Origin: Argentina anserina
Taxonomy: Eukaryota; Streptophyta; Magnoliopsida; Rosales; Rosaceae
NCBI RefSeq assembly: GCF_933775445.1
Contig: NC_065874.1
Coordinates: 10,745,001-10,809,000 of the forward strand
Reading direction: 5' to 3'
Length of the DNA: 64,000 nucleotides
Below, piece after piece: positions 46,956 through 58,615 of this stretch. Position numbers and translations under genes: made by a program. The notes beneath the pieces were generated by a model. The model had not been told where the DNA came from. It did not search any database and saw nothing but the letters and a program-made list of their open reading frames with translations. Numbering within the stretch: the first letter of the stretch is position 1; every line of letters begins with the position of its first letter.

Positions 46956-47427
46956 GACCGTCGCATCCAGTATTGCCAAAATAAAGTAAACAAGACAAGT
47001 TCTTGTTAAAATCAATTGCGCTTCTTCTCTTGGATGCTATGTAGCACATCATATGCAATATAAGGTTTGCAGCCCTGCACGACCCTGCATGATTCAATAC
47101 TCCCTCTCAAGCGCTGGCTAGAGAGAAACAATAGCCAAGCTTGACCAACAAGTGATCAAATTGAGCAGAAGGAAGAAGTTTAGAGAACACATATGCTAGC
47201 TGATCATAGGATCAGACATATTCAGTAATAATTGACACCAGACTGCACTTGATCAAGAACAAAATGACAATCAACTTGAATATGCTTAGTACGTTAATGG
47301 AAAATAGGATTTGCTACAATGTGCATGGCTGCCTGATTATCACAATGAAAAGTGATAGGCAAGGAACATTGAATACTAAGATCAACAAGTAATATTTTTA
47401 GCCATATAAGTTCACATGCAGCATATG

Positions 47428-48138
47428 CAATGGTCTAAATATCGGTTATCGGCATCGTATCGGTTTTGGAAAATAAGGATATAACGGGGATATATCGGAT
47501 TATATCGGATTTATCGTTTTTGTTAATTTTTAATTTAAATTTAATATATTTATAAACATATATTTCAAAATATTCAAAATATACCAAATAATATTAACTA
47601 CTAAGTACTAATTAAACAAAAATATCTGCACAAAAGATAGATTGAGATATTGATTATGCATTCATGCATTATAAACTCTCTCATCATCAGAATCAAAGTC
47701 AAAATCATCTTCTCCATTATCTTCATCCTCATTTTCTGAGATAAAATCATTTTCATAAATCACATTCTGTCTATTTGCGTTGAAATTCCTCAAAACGACA
47801 TCGCCTCCTTAAAAAAAATCACCGAAAAAAAAGTAACAAGAAAAAAAGTCACCAAAAAAAAAGTCAACGAAAAAAAATTATCGAAAAAAATCATCGAAAA
47901 AAGTCTCCGAAAAAAAAAGTCCACGGAAAAAAAAAGTCCACCAAAAAAAAGTCAAACGAAAAAAAATCCACTGATATATCCCGATATATCCCGATATATC
48001 ACCGATATATCGCATGTTGACCCGATAATTTGAGTTGACCGATATATTAAGGCGATATGGCATTTATCCTATCGGTTTCTAAATATCACCAATATATCGC
48101 CGTTATATCCCCGGTATATCCCGATATTTAGAACACTG
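47428..48138. mobile_element. hAT-like non-autonomous element nested in copia RNase H
   Basis: 711 bp. Ends are inverted: CAATGGTCTAAATATCGG at the left and CCGATATTTAGAACACTG at the right. The flanks carry the 8-bp duplication AGCATATG (47420-47427, 48139-48146). Removing the element and one duplication restores RNase H continuity (RAMSYA then ACELIWLK). The subterminal regions are rich in ATATCGG words, as in the 1.1-kb family, so the two families may be related. Confidence 0.9.
47812..47966. repeat. Degenerate short tandem array inside the hAT-like element
   Basis: About ten units of 14-18 bp with the form GAAAAAAAAGTCNNC, varying in A-run length, followed by three GATATATCCC units (about 47970-48000). 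Such subterminal or internal arrays are common in non-autonomous elements. Confidence 0.75.
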
Positions 48139-50164
48139 AGCATATGACATAGCCCTGTACTCAGCCTCTGCACTTGATAGAGCAACCACTGACTGTTTTT
48201 TACTTTTCCATGTCACAAGATTTCCACCAACAAATGTGCAATAGTTTGTAGTAGATTTTCGATCTAGCACATTCTCTGCCCAATCGGAGTCAGTAAACCC
48301 TTCCAACTTGAAATGACAGTGCTTGTGCATCACAATGCCTCTAGTAATTGATCCCTTTAAGTATCTCAGTAATCTCTTAACATGATTATAATGATGCATT
48401 GTTGGAGAGTGCATGTATTGACTTGACAAGCTCACAACATAGGTAATATCAGGTCTAGTGATAGTAAGATAAATGAGTCTACCAACTAACATTTGATAGA
48501 TTGTCACATTTTGGAAAGGTTCACCTTCAGTTTCAAGTTTATGTTGGCTTGGAAAAGGGGTCTTTGCTGATTTGCAGGAAGCCATATTAATCTCTTCTAA
48601 TAAATCAATGATGTACTTTCTTTGATTCAAGAAAATGCCTGAAGGAGAATGATCCATTTCAATACTAAGAAAGTATCTGCGATGACCAAGATCCTTGATT
48701 AAGAAAGCAGTATGTAATGTAGACTTTAGAGCTTGAATCTTATCTGCACTATCTCCAATAATAATTAGATCATCAACATACACCACCACAACCAATCTTC
48801 CAGCCTTTCCATTTCGAATGAATAACGAGGAGTCACCAGCTCCACGTTTAAAACCACACTTGAATAAAACTGAACTTAGCTTAAAATACCAAGCTCTAGG
48901 AGATTGTTTGAGTCCATAAATGGCTTTATGCAATTTGCAAACCAAACCTGGCTCATGTTCTTGGGGGTGACCAGGAGGAAGTTTCATATAAGCATCTTCT
49001 AGTTCTTCATGAAGAAAAGTATTCTTCACATCTATTTGATAAAGGGACCAACCAAAATTAATAGCCACAGACAGTACAACACAAACTGTATTCATTTTAG
49101 CCACATGAGCAAGTCTCCTTGTAGTCAACACCAAAGGTCTGTGTGAAGCCACGCGTCACCAACCTTGCTTTACATCTCACAACATCACCATTATAATGAA
49201 ATTTTATTTTATACACCCATCTGGCATTGATCACCTTCTGTCCTTATAGTGCTGGAACAACACTCCAAGTCTGATTATCATCTAAAGCTTTAAACTCCTC
49301 TTTCATTGCTTGTTTCCATACTGCTAATTCATTTGCTTATGCAAAACTTCGAGGCTCAATAATGTGACTGGTGTTAGTAATAAAAGCATTGTATGAGGAT
49401 GAAGCGTTTGTTGGAATAACTAAATTGCCAAGAGGATGCTTAGGTTTGTAAATTTCATAATCTTGTAGTTTTGCAGGAAGATTTCTAATCCAACTAGGAT
49501 TTATTCGTAGAGCTTGATGAATTTGAATTTCTTGATTTTGTTGATCAACAATAGCTGAATTGTCATCAGACTCACTATTTGAATAAGTTGAATGTCCCTC
49601 AGGAGAAGAAGCACCAAATCGTGCAGGACTTGGAACAACCGCAGGCTCCTCTGCAGGCTCCTCTGCAGGCTCTTCTGCATGCCTATCTGTAGGCATGAAA
49701 ATAGGCACATCAAAAAGATCTATTCTTTCTCTCAGACACTCCATTATGCTGAGGTGTACTAACACAACTTATTTGGTGAAAAATACCATGTTCTGTCAGA
49801 TACTTTTGCATGACATTTGAAGTATATTATGTGCCATTATTAGATCTCAACATTCATATGCTTGAGGAGAAATAGTTTTTAACTAGATTATGAAAATCTT
49901 CAAATCTCTTCTTTACCTCGTTTTTCTGTTTCAAGAGAAAACAAAAGTAGTTCTAGAAAAATCATCAATGAAAGTGACATAATATTTTTAACCATCAAAA
50001 GATTTAATTCTTGCAGGTACCCATACATCAGAGTAAATCAGTTCAAACTCCCTAGAGGCTCTAGAGCATGAGTTTGAAAAGGATAGTAGACTTTGATTTG
50101 TGACAATGTTGAAAGAAGGAATGAATGGTAGAAACATGAGTTTGAAAAACGTGCTTTGATATCA

Positions 50165-50586
50165 TGTTGAAATGTGGACCGAAGCAGAGGATGAACTTGG
50201 AGAATTTCCAAATGTATTTCATTCAGTTGAAGATTACAAAAAACAAGAGAAGACTTGAATAACTAGAGAAAATGAGCTCTAACAACTCTAACCTACGGTG
50301 TCCGTAACTAGAATTACACAAACCAAGGAAACCAGAAAAAAGAAGAGATAAGAGTGAATTGTTGACAAACAACCAGAAAATAAGGAGAGAATTAAAGAGA
50401 GAAGATCGGTAGAATTGATCTTGCAATTAATGTTGTCGGATGAACACCAAAGACACCAATTGACACAAACGACCACCAATCCTTTAACTGAGAACGACAA
50501 CGCCAAGATGAAACGACCATTTGCAATACAAGGGCTACAGCCCTGTGTGCAGCCCCGCACGACCCTGCAATACCCTGCATGATTCA
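50165..50586 (-). repeat. 5' LTR of the minus-strand copia element
   Basis: Bounded by TG...CA on the element strand (complement of TGTTGAAATG at 50165 and GATTCA at 50586). The inner end adjoins a primer-binding-like site. Confidence 0.7.
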
Positions 50587-50810
50587 ATAGTTTCTGAATC
50601 TAGTGGCTGCTTCAGTAGCTGAATATAGTTAAAGTATTGAGTCTGCTACCTTGTTCCCTAGCTCATCGATCATTTGTCCCACGTTGATATATAGATTATT
50701 GATATCAGAGAAAAAATAAGTCCAGGTTCTAGAGTTTCAGTGGTGAAGTATAAATAGAGGTTAAACTAAGCTACAGACTAAACATCTTCCTTCCCATTCA
50801 TTCATTCACC

Positions 50811-51661
50811 ATGTCATTGTTCTTTCTGTTCCTTCTTTCACTTGCTTTCATTGCTCAAGCTCAAATTCCCGCAAATGAAATTTTCAAGTTTGGAATTCAG
50901 GAGAATATTGGCCTTATGTTGTTGAATACGATGCATCCTATCGTATGCTAGATCTCTTTGCCTCCCCTTTCCAACTTGCTTTCTACAACACCACTCCGGA
51001 CGCCTTCACTCTTGCTCTGCACATGGGTTTGAGAAATCTGAATCAAACTATCGTTGGGTTTGGGAGGCCAACCGGGGAAACCCTGTTGGCGACAACGCTA
51101 CCTTCACTCTTGGAACCAATGGAAACCTTGTCTTGGCCGATGGTGATGGTCGGGTGGCTTGGCAAAGCAACACTGCGAACAAAGGGGTTGTACACTTCGA
51201 GATGCTTTCAACCGGAAACATGGTTCTTTACAACTCAAAGGGCAAGCCTATTTGGCAAAGCTTCGACTCCCCTACAGACACTCTTGTAGTAGGTCAATCA
51301 CTCGGTGCCGGAGCTGCAAGCAAGCTAGTGAGTCGAGCCTCCGAGACTGAAAACAAAGACGGGACTTATAGCTTGGTGTTGGAGCCAAAAGGTTTAGCTC
51401 TGTACTACAACAGCAAGAACTCTCCAAAGCCATTACTCTACTACACAACCTCGAAAAGGTTTGGTTTACCAAAGGGTTCATCATTACACCGCATTACAAT
51501 GAACGCTGCTTGATTGTTCCAACAAGTGTGCCTTGGATTGCAAGTGTCTAGGTTTCTTTTACAACAGAGATGCATCAAGGTGTTGGATTGCCCATGAATT
51601 GAAGACTTTGACCAAAGTTGACAAACCTAGTCATGTTGGTTACATCAAGGCGCCCTATTGA
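50811..51661 (+). pseudogene. EP1-like pseudogene, plus strand (unit B), frameshift and 446-bp deletion
   Basis: Copy of 39492-40796 with a preserved TATA box (50749-50757), start codon and signal peptide. A 1-base loss near 50890 shifts frame just after the signal peptide, and another small change occurs near 51040. At 51512-51518 sequence equivalent to 40197-40642 (446 bp, not a multiple of 3) is missing, joined at a shared GCT. The C-terminal Cys-rich tail and stop (TGA at 51659) remain. Part of the lectin region is identical to the intact copy. Confidence 0.93.
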
Positions 51662-52770
51662 GAATCTATCATTATTATCATGTAATCAATAAGTATCGAT
51701 CATCTAATCTAATATGGTTTATTTATGTATTTTCTTGATGAGATTTATTTACAACTCAGGCACTTACATTTTGAGCAGTAACTTAGTGCATTTTCTCTAC
51801 AATTGTTTAGTTTGGTTTTTAATCAGTGATATAGCTTTATTAGTGAGAGAAAATCGCTCACAAGTTCATACTGTTATCCCTAATTATCACAAAATTCTAA
51901 GATTATAACAGTAACCACGAACATACATGTCAAACTGCGAGTTATCGGATTGCAATGCTCATTGCATCGACTTAATTATTATTCTACTACGTACATACGT
52001 TTCAAATCTATATAGTATATACCTTGATGTGTGCTTACTTTTGGCAGCTCCGATCCGAATTTACGATAAGATCTACCTAAATAATATGAATTAAGTAACG
52101 AACCTACTACTACAAACTATATCTCTTCTAAGAGGCCACAGCCAAACAATACAGAACATGAAGAGGATAGCATCATTTTCAGGCGTTCCAGAAGCGTACG
52201 TTATACATCACTCTCTGCTAGCTATATATGAAATGCACCTTTCAGCAGAAACCCTAGTGCTGGAAATCTGGAAGGCATGTCTTATCCAATTGTTAATTCC
52301 GTATTTGTTGCATAACCTAGCTGGCTGGTCCATCATACATTTATATCAACTTGTTTTCCCCAGTTTTTAGTATCATTGCCCCCATACGTTTGAATATCAC
52401 TTTTCCAAGTTGCCACGCCCTTAGAGATCGATATCAGATAATTGTCAATTGACGAAGGTTCTATAATGCAAAGTCTGGTCAAATATGGTGCTTTCATTCC
52501 ACTCTGACGTTGATTCATTCGTAATGGATAATACTCCTTGATCAATCACAAAAGTAGTATTATCCATGTAAACTTCACTCGCTTGCTTATGGAGCAAGCA
52601 GTCTACGTTCAACACTTAAGTAGAAGGCAAGTTCTGGTAGAGCCCACTCTCCGAGAGCCTAACATCTTTTGACAAATGGCGTATGTGTGTCAGCCTTGGC
52701 AAAATTTTACTTAAAAATTTTGTAAATGTTAATAAAAGCACGCATAGGTCACATGTTATGTCTTCGCACG
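51662..52770. other. 3' flank of unit B
   Basis: Gene-free. Homologous to 40797-41620 up to about 52610. Confidence 0.55.
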
Positions 52771-53020
52771 TACTATGCCGTCATCTCCGACTTAGGTACA
52801 CTGTACACGTATTATGCCTTCATCCAAATCAAAAACTCATTTTTTTTTATCTTGTACTATGCCGTCATCTCCGACTTAGGTACACTGTACACGTATTATG
52901 CCTTCATCCAAATCAAAAACTCATTTTTTTTTATCTTGTACTATGCCGTCATCTCCGACTTAGGTACACTGTACACGTATTATGCCTTCATCCAAATCAA
53001 AAACTCATTTTTTTTTATCT
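52771..53020 (+). repeat. Three perfect tandem copies of an 84-bp unit
   Basis: Copies start at 52771, 52855 and 52939 with TACTATGCCGTCATCTCCG; each ends in a nine-T run followed by ATC. They look identical, so the array is recent. Because 84 is a multiple of 3, all frames stay open across it, giving repeated-peptide open frames without coding evidence. Confidence 0.95.
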
Positions 53021-54413
53021 TTTTTTATTACTCATGATTGTGGATGGATAGAACACTGCCTTCTCCACCTCGGCGGCGAGTGGCGGTGAGGCTGAGAGAG
53101 AGTGGCGGTAAATCCGCTGATTACGAAAAGGTACTTAACATATTGGGGGATGTGGGTTTCGGTGATTGATTAAGGGATGGAGATTCAGAGAGGGCAAAAT
53201 TTTGGCCTTTGAATTGGGGTTAAAGAGGAGGAGGAGATGGAGACATAATATGGTAGACATGGCAATTAGAGATGCAAAATTGCGGAGCCTAGCCCCATCT
53301 TGGAAACCAAGAAAGGGGGAAGAAATAAGGGTGTGGTGTTGGGTGGGTCGGATAGTGGACAAAATTTGGACAAAAATGAGATTATGGTGAGATCAATTTT
53401 CACAAGTGATAAATTTTTGATCCCATAGTGATTTTCTACTCATGGGTATCTCAAATTCCTCATTCTGGGTTTCTCAACCTCACTGTGTTCTTCAAATACA
53501 CAAGTCAACGACTCCGGCTATGGTGACAAAATTGGTTTCTCAATGCGCACGTGTGGTAAAGGGAGCAAAGTTACCCAACCATTTCATTTCACGAAGTCAC
53601 GTGCATGGTGTATACGGTTTTTAATTTTTTCTAACGTCTGAGCTTTAACTCAGTTAAGTGGGACCAAGTCGGCTCAACCTATACCCAATCAGCATGTATG
53701 CAAAAGTTGATTTGAGATATCGGAAAATAAACTCTTAGCAGACGTTGCCTAAGTACAATTATATAAAGATTGTCTAAAGAGCAATGTAAATTCCGGACGT
53801 CGAATACAAGAGCGTAGTCTACGACTCTACGGTCTGCATTAAGTATGAATCATTTTATTAAAACAGCTTAAAGAAGCACATCGTTTGTCTATAACCTAAA
53901 ATCGTCCAACGTTGCGAAGCTATAATTTTACAATTAAGGTTCGCACTCTACTTTATAGCTAATTTGCCCGCCCATAGTTCTAGTAAGCAATATAAAGCAA
54001 AGGAACATTGTTTATTCGAACTTGGAACATTGATTATTCACCATTGACGTAGAACAAATTGAATATGTTGGCCTGCATTTGTGGTCGATCCATCTACAGA
54101 TTTTCAAACGCATCCAACACATCAACATTGTACATCGGTACGGAAATCTATGCCAGTTCATGGACGTAATCAGACACGTTGGTCAAAATCGGCGTCCAGA
54201 CAAGAAAGCACTTCACAGTCATTTAGATGCTCTTTTCTCAGGTTTATTTTTAAAAGACAAAAACCATGATGCTTGATCTATATCCAAATGCAAATAGTCT
54301 TTGTTAACAGATAATAAAGCATCGTGGCTCAAACTTAATGACTATATTAGCCTTCATTCTGCTCTATAAAATGCGGGGTTTGCCATGCTCTGCAACACAA
54401 ACCAGCCTTCACA
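53021..54413. other. Intergenic upstream of the third EP1-like gene
   Basis: No supported gene is visible; short open frames (53166-53390, 54079-54276) have no recognisable domain. A TATA box (TATAAAA, 54365-54371) lies 43 bp before the EP1 start. Confidence 0.5.
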
Positions 54414-55742
54414 ATGTCTTCTCCTTCCTTTACAATGTCAGTATTGCTCTCCTTGTCACTTTTCTTACTCTTTGCTTTCATTGCTCAGGCTCAAGTTCCG
54501 GGAAACGAAACTTTCAAGTTTGTCAACGATGGAGAGTTTGGCCCTTACATTGTAGAATACGATGGGAGCTACCGTATGCTTAGCATCTTTGCCGCTCCTT
54601 TCCAATTTGCCTTCTACAACACCACCCCTAATGCCTTCACGTTGGCTCTCCGTATGGGCCTGACCCGCTCGGAGTCCCTATTCCGATGGGTTTGGGAGGC
54701 CAACCGAGGTAACCCCGTTGGCGAGAATGCCACCCTCACTTTCGGAACAAACGGAAACCTCGTCTTGGCCGACGCCGATGGCCGCGTTGCATGGCAAACC
54801 AACACGGTCGACAAGGGTGTCGTGGGACTCAAGTTACTTCCAACCGGAAACTTGGTCCTCTACAACTCCAAGGGCAGTTTCGTTTGGCAAAGCTTCGACT
54901 ACCCGACCGACACTTTGTTGGTTGGCCAGTCACTTAAGGCAGGGGGAGTGAACAAGCTCGTCAGTCGGCTATCAGATACCGAAAACAAAGATGGACCTTA
55001 CAGCTTGGTGATGGAGCCTAGAGGATTGGCTCTGTACTACAAGAGCGCCAACTCCCCAAAGCCGTTGCTCTACTTCTCCTTCTTTGAGAAAATCACCCTT
55101 CAGAAAGGCACTTTGGCCAGTGTGACGTTAAATGTGTCGCCGGACACGGATGAGGGTTATGCCTATAACATAAACCTAGATCATCAATTGGCGAACAGTA
55201 CTGACTTAAGCGGAAGCATTCTAGCAAGACCCAAGTACAACAGCACATTGACATTACTCAGGCTCGGAATCGATGGAAATGTTAAGTTTTACACTTACAA
55301 CGACAAGGTCGATTGGGGTGCATGGGAGAATACATTCAGTCTTTTCGATAGAGATAATTTCATCTGGGAAACCGAGTGCCAATTGCCGGCGAAATGCGGG
55401 AACCTCGGGGTTTGCGAGGACAGCCAGTGTGTTGCTTGCCCATCTTCAAGTGGAGTATTGTTGGGTTGGAGCAAGACCTGTGCCGCCGAGACGGTAACTT
55501 GTGATGCAAAGAGCTTCCACTACTACAAAATCGAAGGGGTTGATCATTTCATGAGCAAGTACACAACTGGATCGGCTACAAAGGAGGCCGACTGTGGTAA
55601 GAAGTGCACTTCCGACTGCAAGTGTTTGGGCTACTTCTACAACAAGGATTCATCAAGGTGTTGGATAGCTTATGATTTGATGACCTTGACCAAAGTTGCC
55701 AACTCCACTCATGTGGGTTACATCAAGGCACCTAATCACTAG
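54414..55742 (+). CDS. EP1-like secreted glycoprotein (bulb-type lectin domain), third intact copy
   Basis: 442 residues, single exon. The signal peptide is MSVLLSLSLFLLFAFIAQAQ after a short MSSPSFT lead; the second ATG (residue 8) is an equally good start. It has the lectin motifs WVWEANRGNPVGENATLTFG, GNLVLADADGRVAWQTNT, LLPTGNLVLYNSKGSFVWQS and DTLLVGQS, and the Cys-rich CQLPAKCGNLGVCEDSQCVAC and ADCGKKCTSDCKCLGYFY. It is closest in length and motif wording to 39492-40796 but clearly more diverged than the unit A/B pair, so it is an older paralogue. It is GC-richer than its neighbours at many third positions. No ABITRAM-like or minus-strand partner accompanies it. Confidence 0.94.
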   Translation: MSSPSFTMSVLLSLSLFLLFAFIAQAQVPGNETFKFVNDGEFGPYIVEYDGSYRMLSIFAAPFQFAFYNTTPNAFTLALRMGLTRSESLFRWVWEANRGNPVGENATLTFGTNGNLVLADADGRVAWQTNTVDKGVVGLKLLPTGNLVLYNSKGSFVWQSFDYPTDTLLVGQSLKAGGVNKLVSRLSDTENKDGPYSLVMEPRGLALYYKSANSPKPLLYFSFFEKITLQKGTLASVTLNVSPDTDEGYAYNINLDHQLANSTDLSGSILARPKYNSTLTLLRLGIDGNVKFYTYNDKVDWGAWENTFSLFDRDNFIWETECQLPAKCGNLGVCEDSQCVACPSSSGVLLGWSKTCAAETVTCDAKSFHYYKIEGVDHFMSKYTTGSATKEADCGKKCTSDCKCLGYFYNKDSSRCWIAYDLMTLTKVANSTHVGYIKAPNH

Positions 55743-55901
55743 TTGCATAGAATTGTATGAATCAGTTTAGCATCTCATGAATCTTCGATCATCTGCGTTG
55801 GGGACTTGGGGGTCAGTTTGTTGTATTTTTCATCAATATATAGCTTGTAATAATAGACCGGAATAAGACGTTCAGATGCTTGGGCTGCTATGTCATAAAA
55901 G

Positions 55902-57017
55902 TAAGGACTGAAATATTCATAATTTTCTCGATATTTCTGTGAAAATTTTTATTTATCGGCATATTGATATATCTGTAACATATCAAATATTTTTCAATGG
56001 AAATTTACGAAATTTCCTGATATTTCCCGATGTATCTAGAAACTTTTGAAATTTTCCAATATTTTCAACTTCCAATAAAATAAAAAATCACTGGTTAGGG
56101 GAATCAAACCTCTTATTCATCATATTGCAAACACAAAGTTCTAGTCAACTATACTATACTAACTTATTGTTATATATGGCTCTTTTTATTATATATTGCA
56201 TTTCTTGTCTCAACATTCACCTAAAACTGAAATAAAAATGAACTAATTGTTGAGGGAAATCGAACCCCTTTAGTCTAGGAGGAAACAATGATGGACCTTA
56301 CCCTTATTGGGGAAATTCAACATGTCGTATCCACTATATTTATTTTCTAATGAGATACAATCAAGTGAAAATATATGGACAAAATCATATGCACAATCTT
56401 CACGAAGTTATAGTTATGGTCAAAGTCGAGAAATGCTTGATTCAAACGGAAACTACCAGTACTATACTCACAGTCAATCACCCATGACCCTATTGGTTAG
56501 CATATAAGTCATTATATGCAAAATTAGAAAGGGAATGTATCATTTAATGACTATTATTCACAATATACTCAAGATTTTACTTAAAGACATGATGACAATA
56601 GTGAAAATTTTGTACCGCATAGATCATTTATGTGGTTCTAAATCACTCATTTAATTTCATGTTTAATGTATCATATGTAAATAAGGCGTGATGAGCTTGC
56701 CTCCTTTTGGGTAAACATATATATATTTTAGGTAGATTTTTTTTATAATTCTCGACGATTATTTCACCTCAAATTACTATAACTCACTATAAACTAATAG
56801 TTATATAATAATTTCTTATGACATATAGTAGATAATTGATCAAATAAACATTTCTTAAAGTTTCATTTAAAATTTCCATTTTTTTATATAAATTTCTAAC
56901 AATTTACTTAATTATTTTTTAAAATCGAAATTTTTCAGAAATTTCTTCGAAATTTTCCCAAATTTTCCAAATTTCGAATCGTCGATATTTCCGTTCTCGT
57001 GACAATTTTAATCCTTG
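55902..57017 (+). mobile_element. hAT-like non-autonomous element, solo copy of the 1.1-kb family
   Basis: 1116 bp, from TAAGGACTGAAATATT to TTTTAATCCTTG, flanked by CATAAAAG (55894-55901, 57018-57025). The sequence is collinear with the inner copy at 11442-12550, including the coding-like remnant (56307-56507, YGQSREMLDSNGNYQY) and the B-box-like words. It has diverged moderately from the other two copies. Confidence 0.88.
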
Positions 57018-57026
57018 CATAAAAGT

Positions 57027-58483
57027 CACTTCCTTTGGCATCTCGTAAATATATAGTACCCAGTACAGATGGTGATCACTAATGACACAAAATATATGAC
57101 GGTGTTATAGCAATTAATTAATGATTTAAGAATTTTGGAATATTTCATCCCCAAGTTGCTGCATATATATATTTCCTAATATATCGAGATATGCTTGTGG
57201 TTCATCCCTCTTGTACTTTGTCAAGTTCTTATTAAACTTAGCGTGAGTGATGTGACTAACTTAATGTTAATTTTACATGGTAATATTGTTGCCAAGTGCT
57301 GATGGATATAAGAACTATTTTTACTCATTAAATAGTGTACATCGCACTGAGCTGATGACCTTAATTAAAGTAGCTGATTATATTCATGGCTGCAAGACAC
57401 CTGACGAGCAGTATATGTATTCGTCACCACTCTTAAGTAATTAAATGTGTTTCCCTACGTAAAATTATTTTCATTACCGGTGAGATTTAAACTCAATCTA
57501 GAAGAATGTTTATTACAAAGATAAATCTAAAGAAGAAAGAAAATTTAGTTATTTTTTAAATAATTTTTTAAAATAAGTGCTAATTAATGTCTGAGATTTG
57601 CTGGAAAAAATACATATAATTAAGATTATAATAGGTTGTTAATGTTTAGATCGACAAGAAAGCTGGTTTGTCCTTCTACCTTTCCACTAATTGCATCCAT
57701 TGATTGATCCCCATCAATCATGGTCCGAAACATGCCCTTTGATTCACACGAAGAGGTACGCCAACTTCTTTATCTTCTTTGTTTTTCTCTCAGAATCTAA
57801 ACTTCTTAATCTTCGGGCTGGTTTTCTCATTCAAGTTTTATCATCTAAACATCTAAAATCAACACAATCCTAACGAAACAATTACTGTAGTCTAGATTGT
57901 GTGCGAGTAAGAAAAATTAGTGATCAGAAGTTAAAGACAAAGTGAATACAACTGATTAAGTAATAATAAATGCAAGCAGTAAATACATCTAATTTACGAT
58001 GACAATGAAGATGTCAATGAAGAGGAACAATGAAAGTGACATGAATGTTGATCATTAACAGATAATAATGATGATTCATGAATATTGGGGGAAAACCGAC
58101 ACATTAATGAGTTGTTACAACAATGACATTTATCATTTGAGTAAATGAGACAACATGAATGCATGATAAAAACACATTGTAATGCACATGAATGATGAAA
58201 TCAAGGGCAATCATAAATGGTACTAAATATTCATGAAGAAATCTCTCTATATAAGGATGACAACAGAGAGGTAAGGGATGTGATTCTGATTGTGAGAAAA
58301 CTATTCAGATTAGAAACATACTAACTTTGGCATCAGGGTTTTCTGCAGGTGCCACCCTGCCAAAGATCGATCGTCCAAATCAAAGAAAAGGCAAGACAAA
58401 CATCGATCCACGTTAGTTCCTGCATGCAAATATTTAGTTTGGTGAGACAAACGACCTTCTAGAATTTTTCATCACCAACAGAT
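57027..58483. other. Intergenic between the hAT-like element and the copia element
   Basis: AT-rich, with no recognisable gene on either strand. Confidence 0.5.
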
Positions 58484-58615
58484 TGTTGGCGTGAGTTATA
58501 TTATATATTTAGGGTTGTAAATATTGTTATAATTAGTTTCCTAATAAGACTTGATCTGTGTCTTCTATATATACTTCAGTTACGGAGAGCATAAAATATA
58601 TCAGAAATTCCTTAA
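58484..58615 (+). repeat. 5' LTR of the plus-strand copia element
   Basis: Pairs with 62927-63060; shared words include TAAATATTGTTATAATTAG and ATATATCAGAAATTCC. Confidence 0.85.

Larger units (their letters stand above)
47052..50586 (-). mobile_element. Ty1/copia LTR retrotransposon, deleted and disrupted
   Basis: The right (5') LTR is 50165-50586 (about 422 bp), followed on the minus strand by a TGATATCAAAGC primer-binding-like site. The left (3') LTR is represented only by its inner ~45 bp (to 47096), next to a polypurine tract (complement of 47097-47115). Pol pieces on the minus strand: an integrase remnant (about 49770-50030), an Ala/Glu-Pro linker with a triple AEEP motif (49337-49765), reverse transcriptase (48147-49152) with YGLKQSPRAW and YVDDLIIIG, and RNase H with KSKKQSVVALSSAEAEYRAM. 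Gag and protease are missing. RNase H is interrupted by the hAT-like element at 47428-48138. It lies between the divergent EP1 pseudogenes. Confidence 0.88.
41815..52610 (+). repeat. Segmental duplication unit B (decayed)
   Basis: Same order and orientation as unit A: ABITRAM-like pseudogene, EP1(-) pseudogene, EP1(+) pseudogene. Its greater length (about 10.8 kb against 7.3 kb) is explained by a hAT-like element (46296-46955) and a copia element carrying a second hAT-like insert (about 47052-50586), offset by a 446-bp coding deletion. Confidence 0.85.

Noticed and set aside
49337..49765. Independent gene with AEEP repeats
   Set aside because: Lies between integrase and reverse transcriptase of the minus-strand copia element and matches the variable linker expected there.
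52683..53051. Repeat protein with three 28-residue units
   Set aside because: An effect of the perfect 84-bp tandem array, with no start context, no homology and two competing frames.
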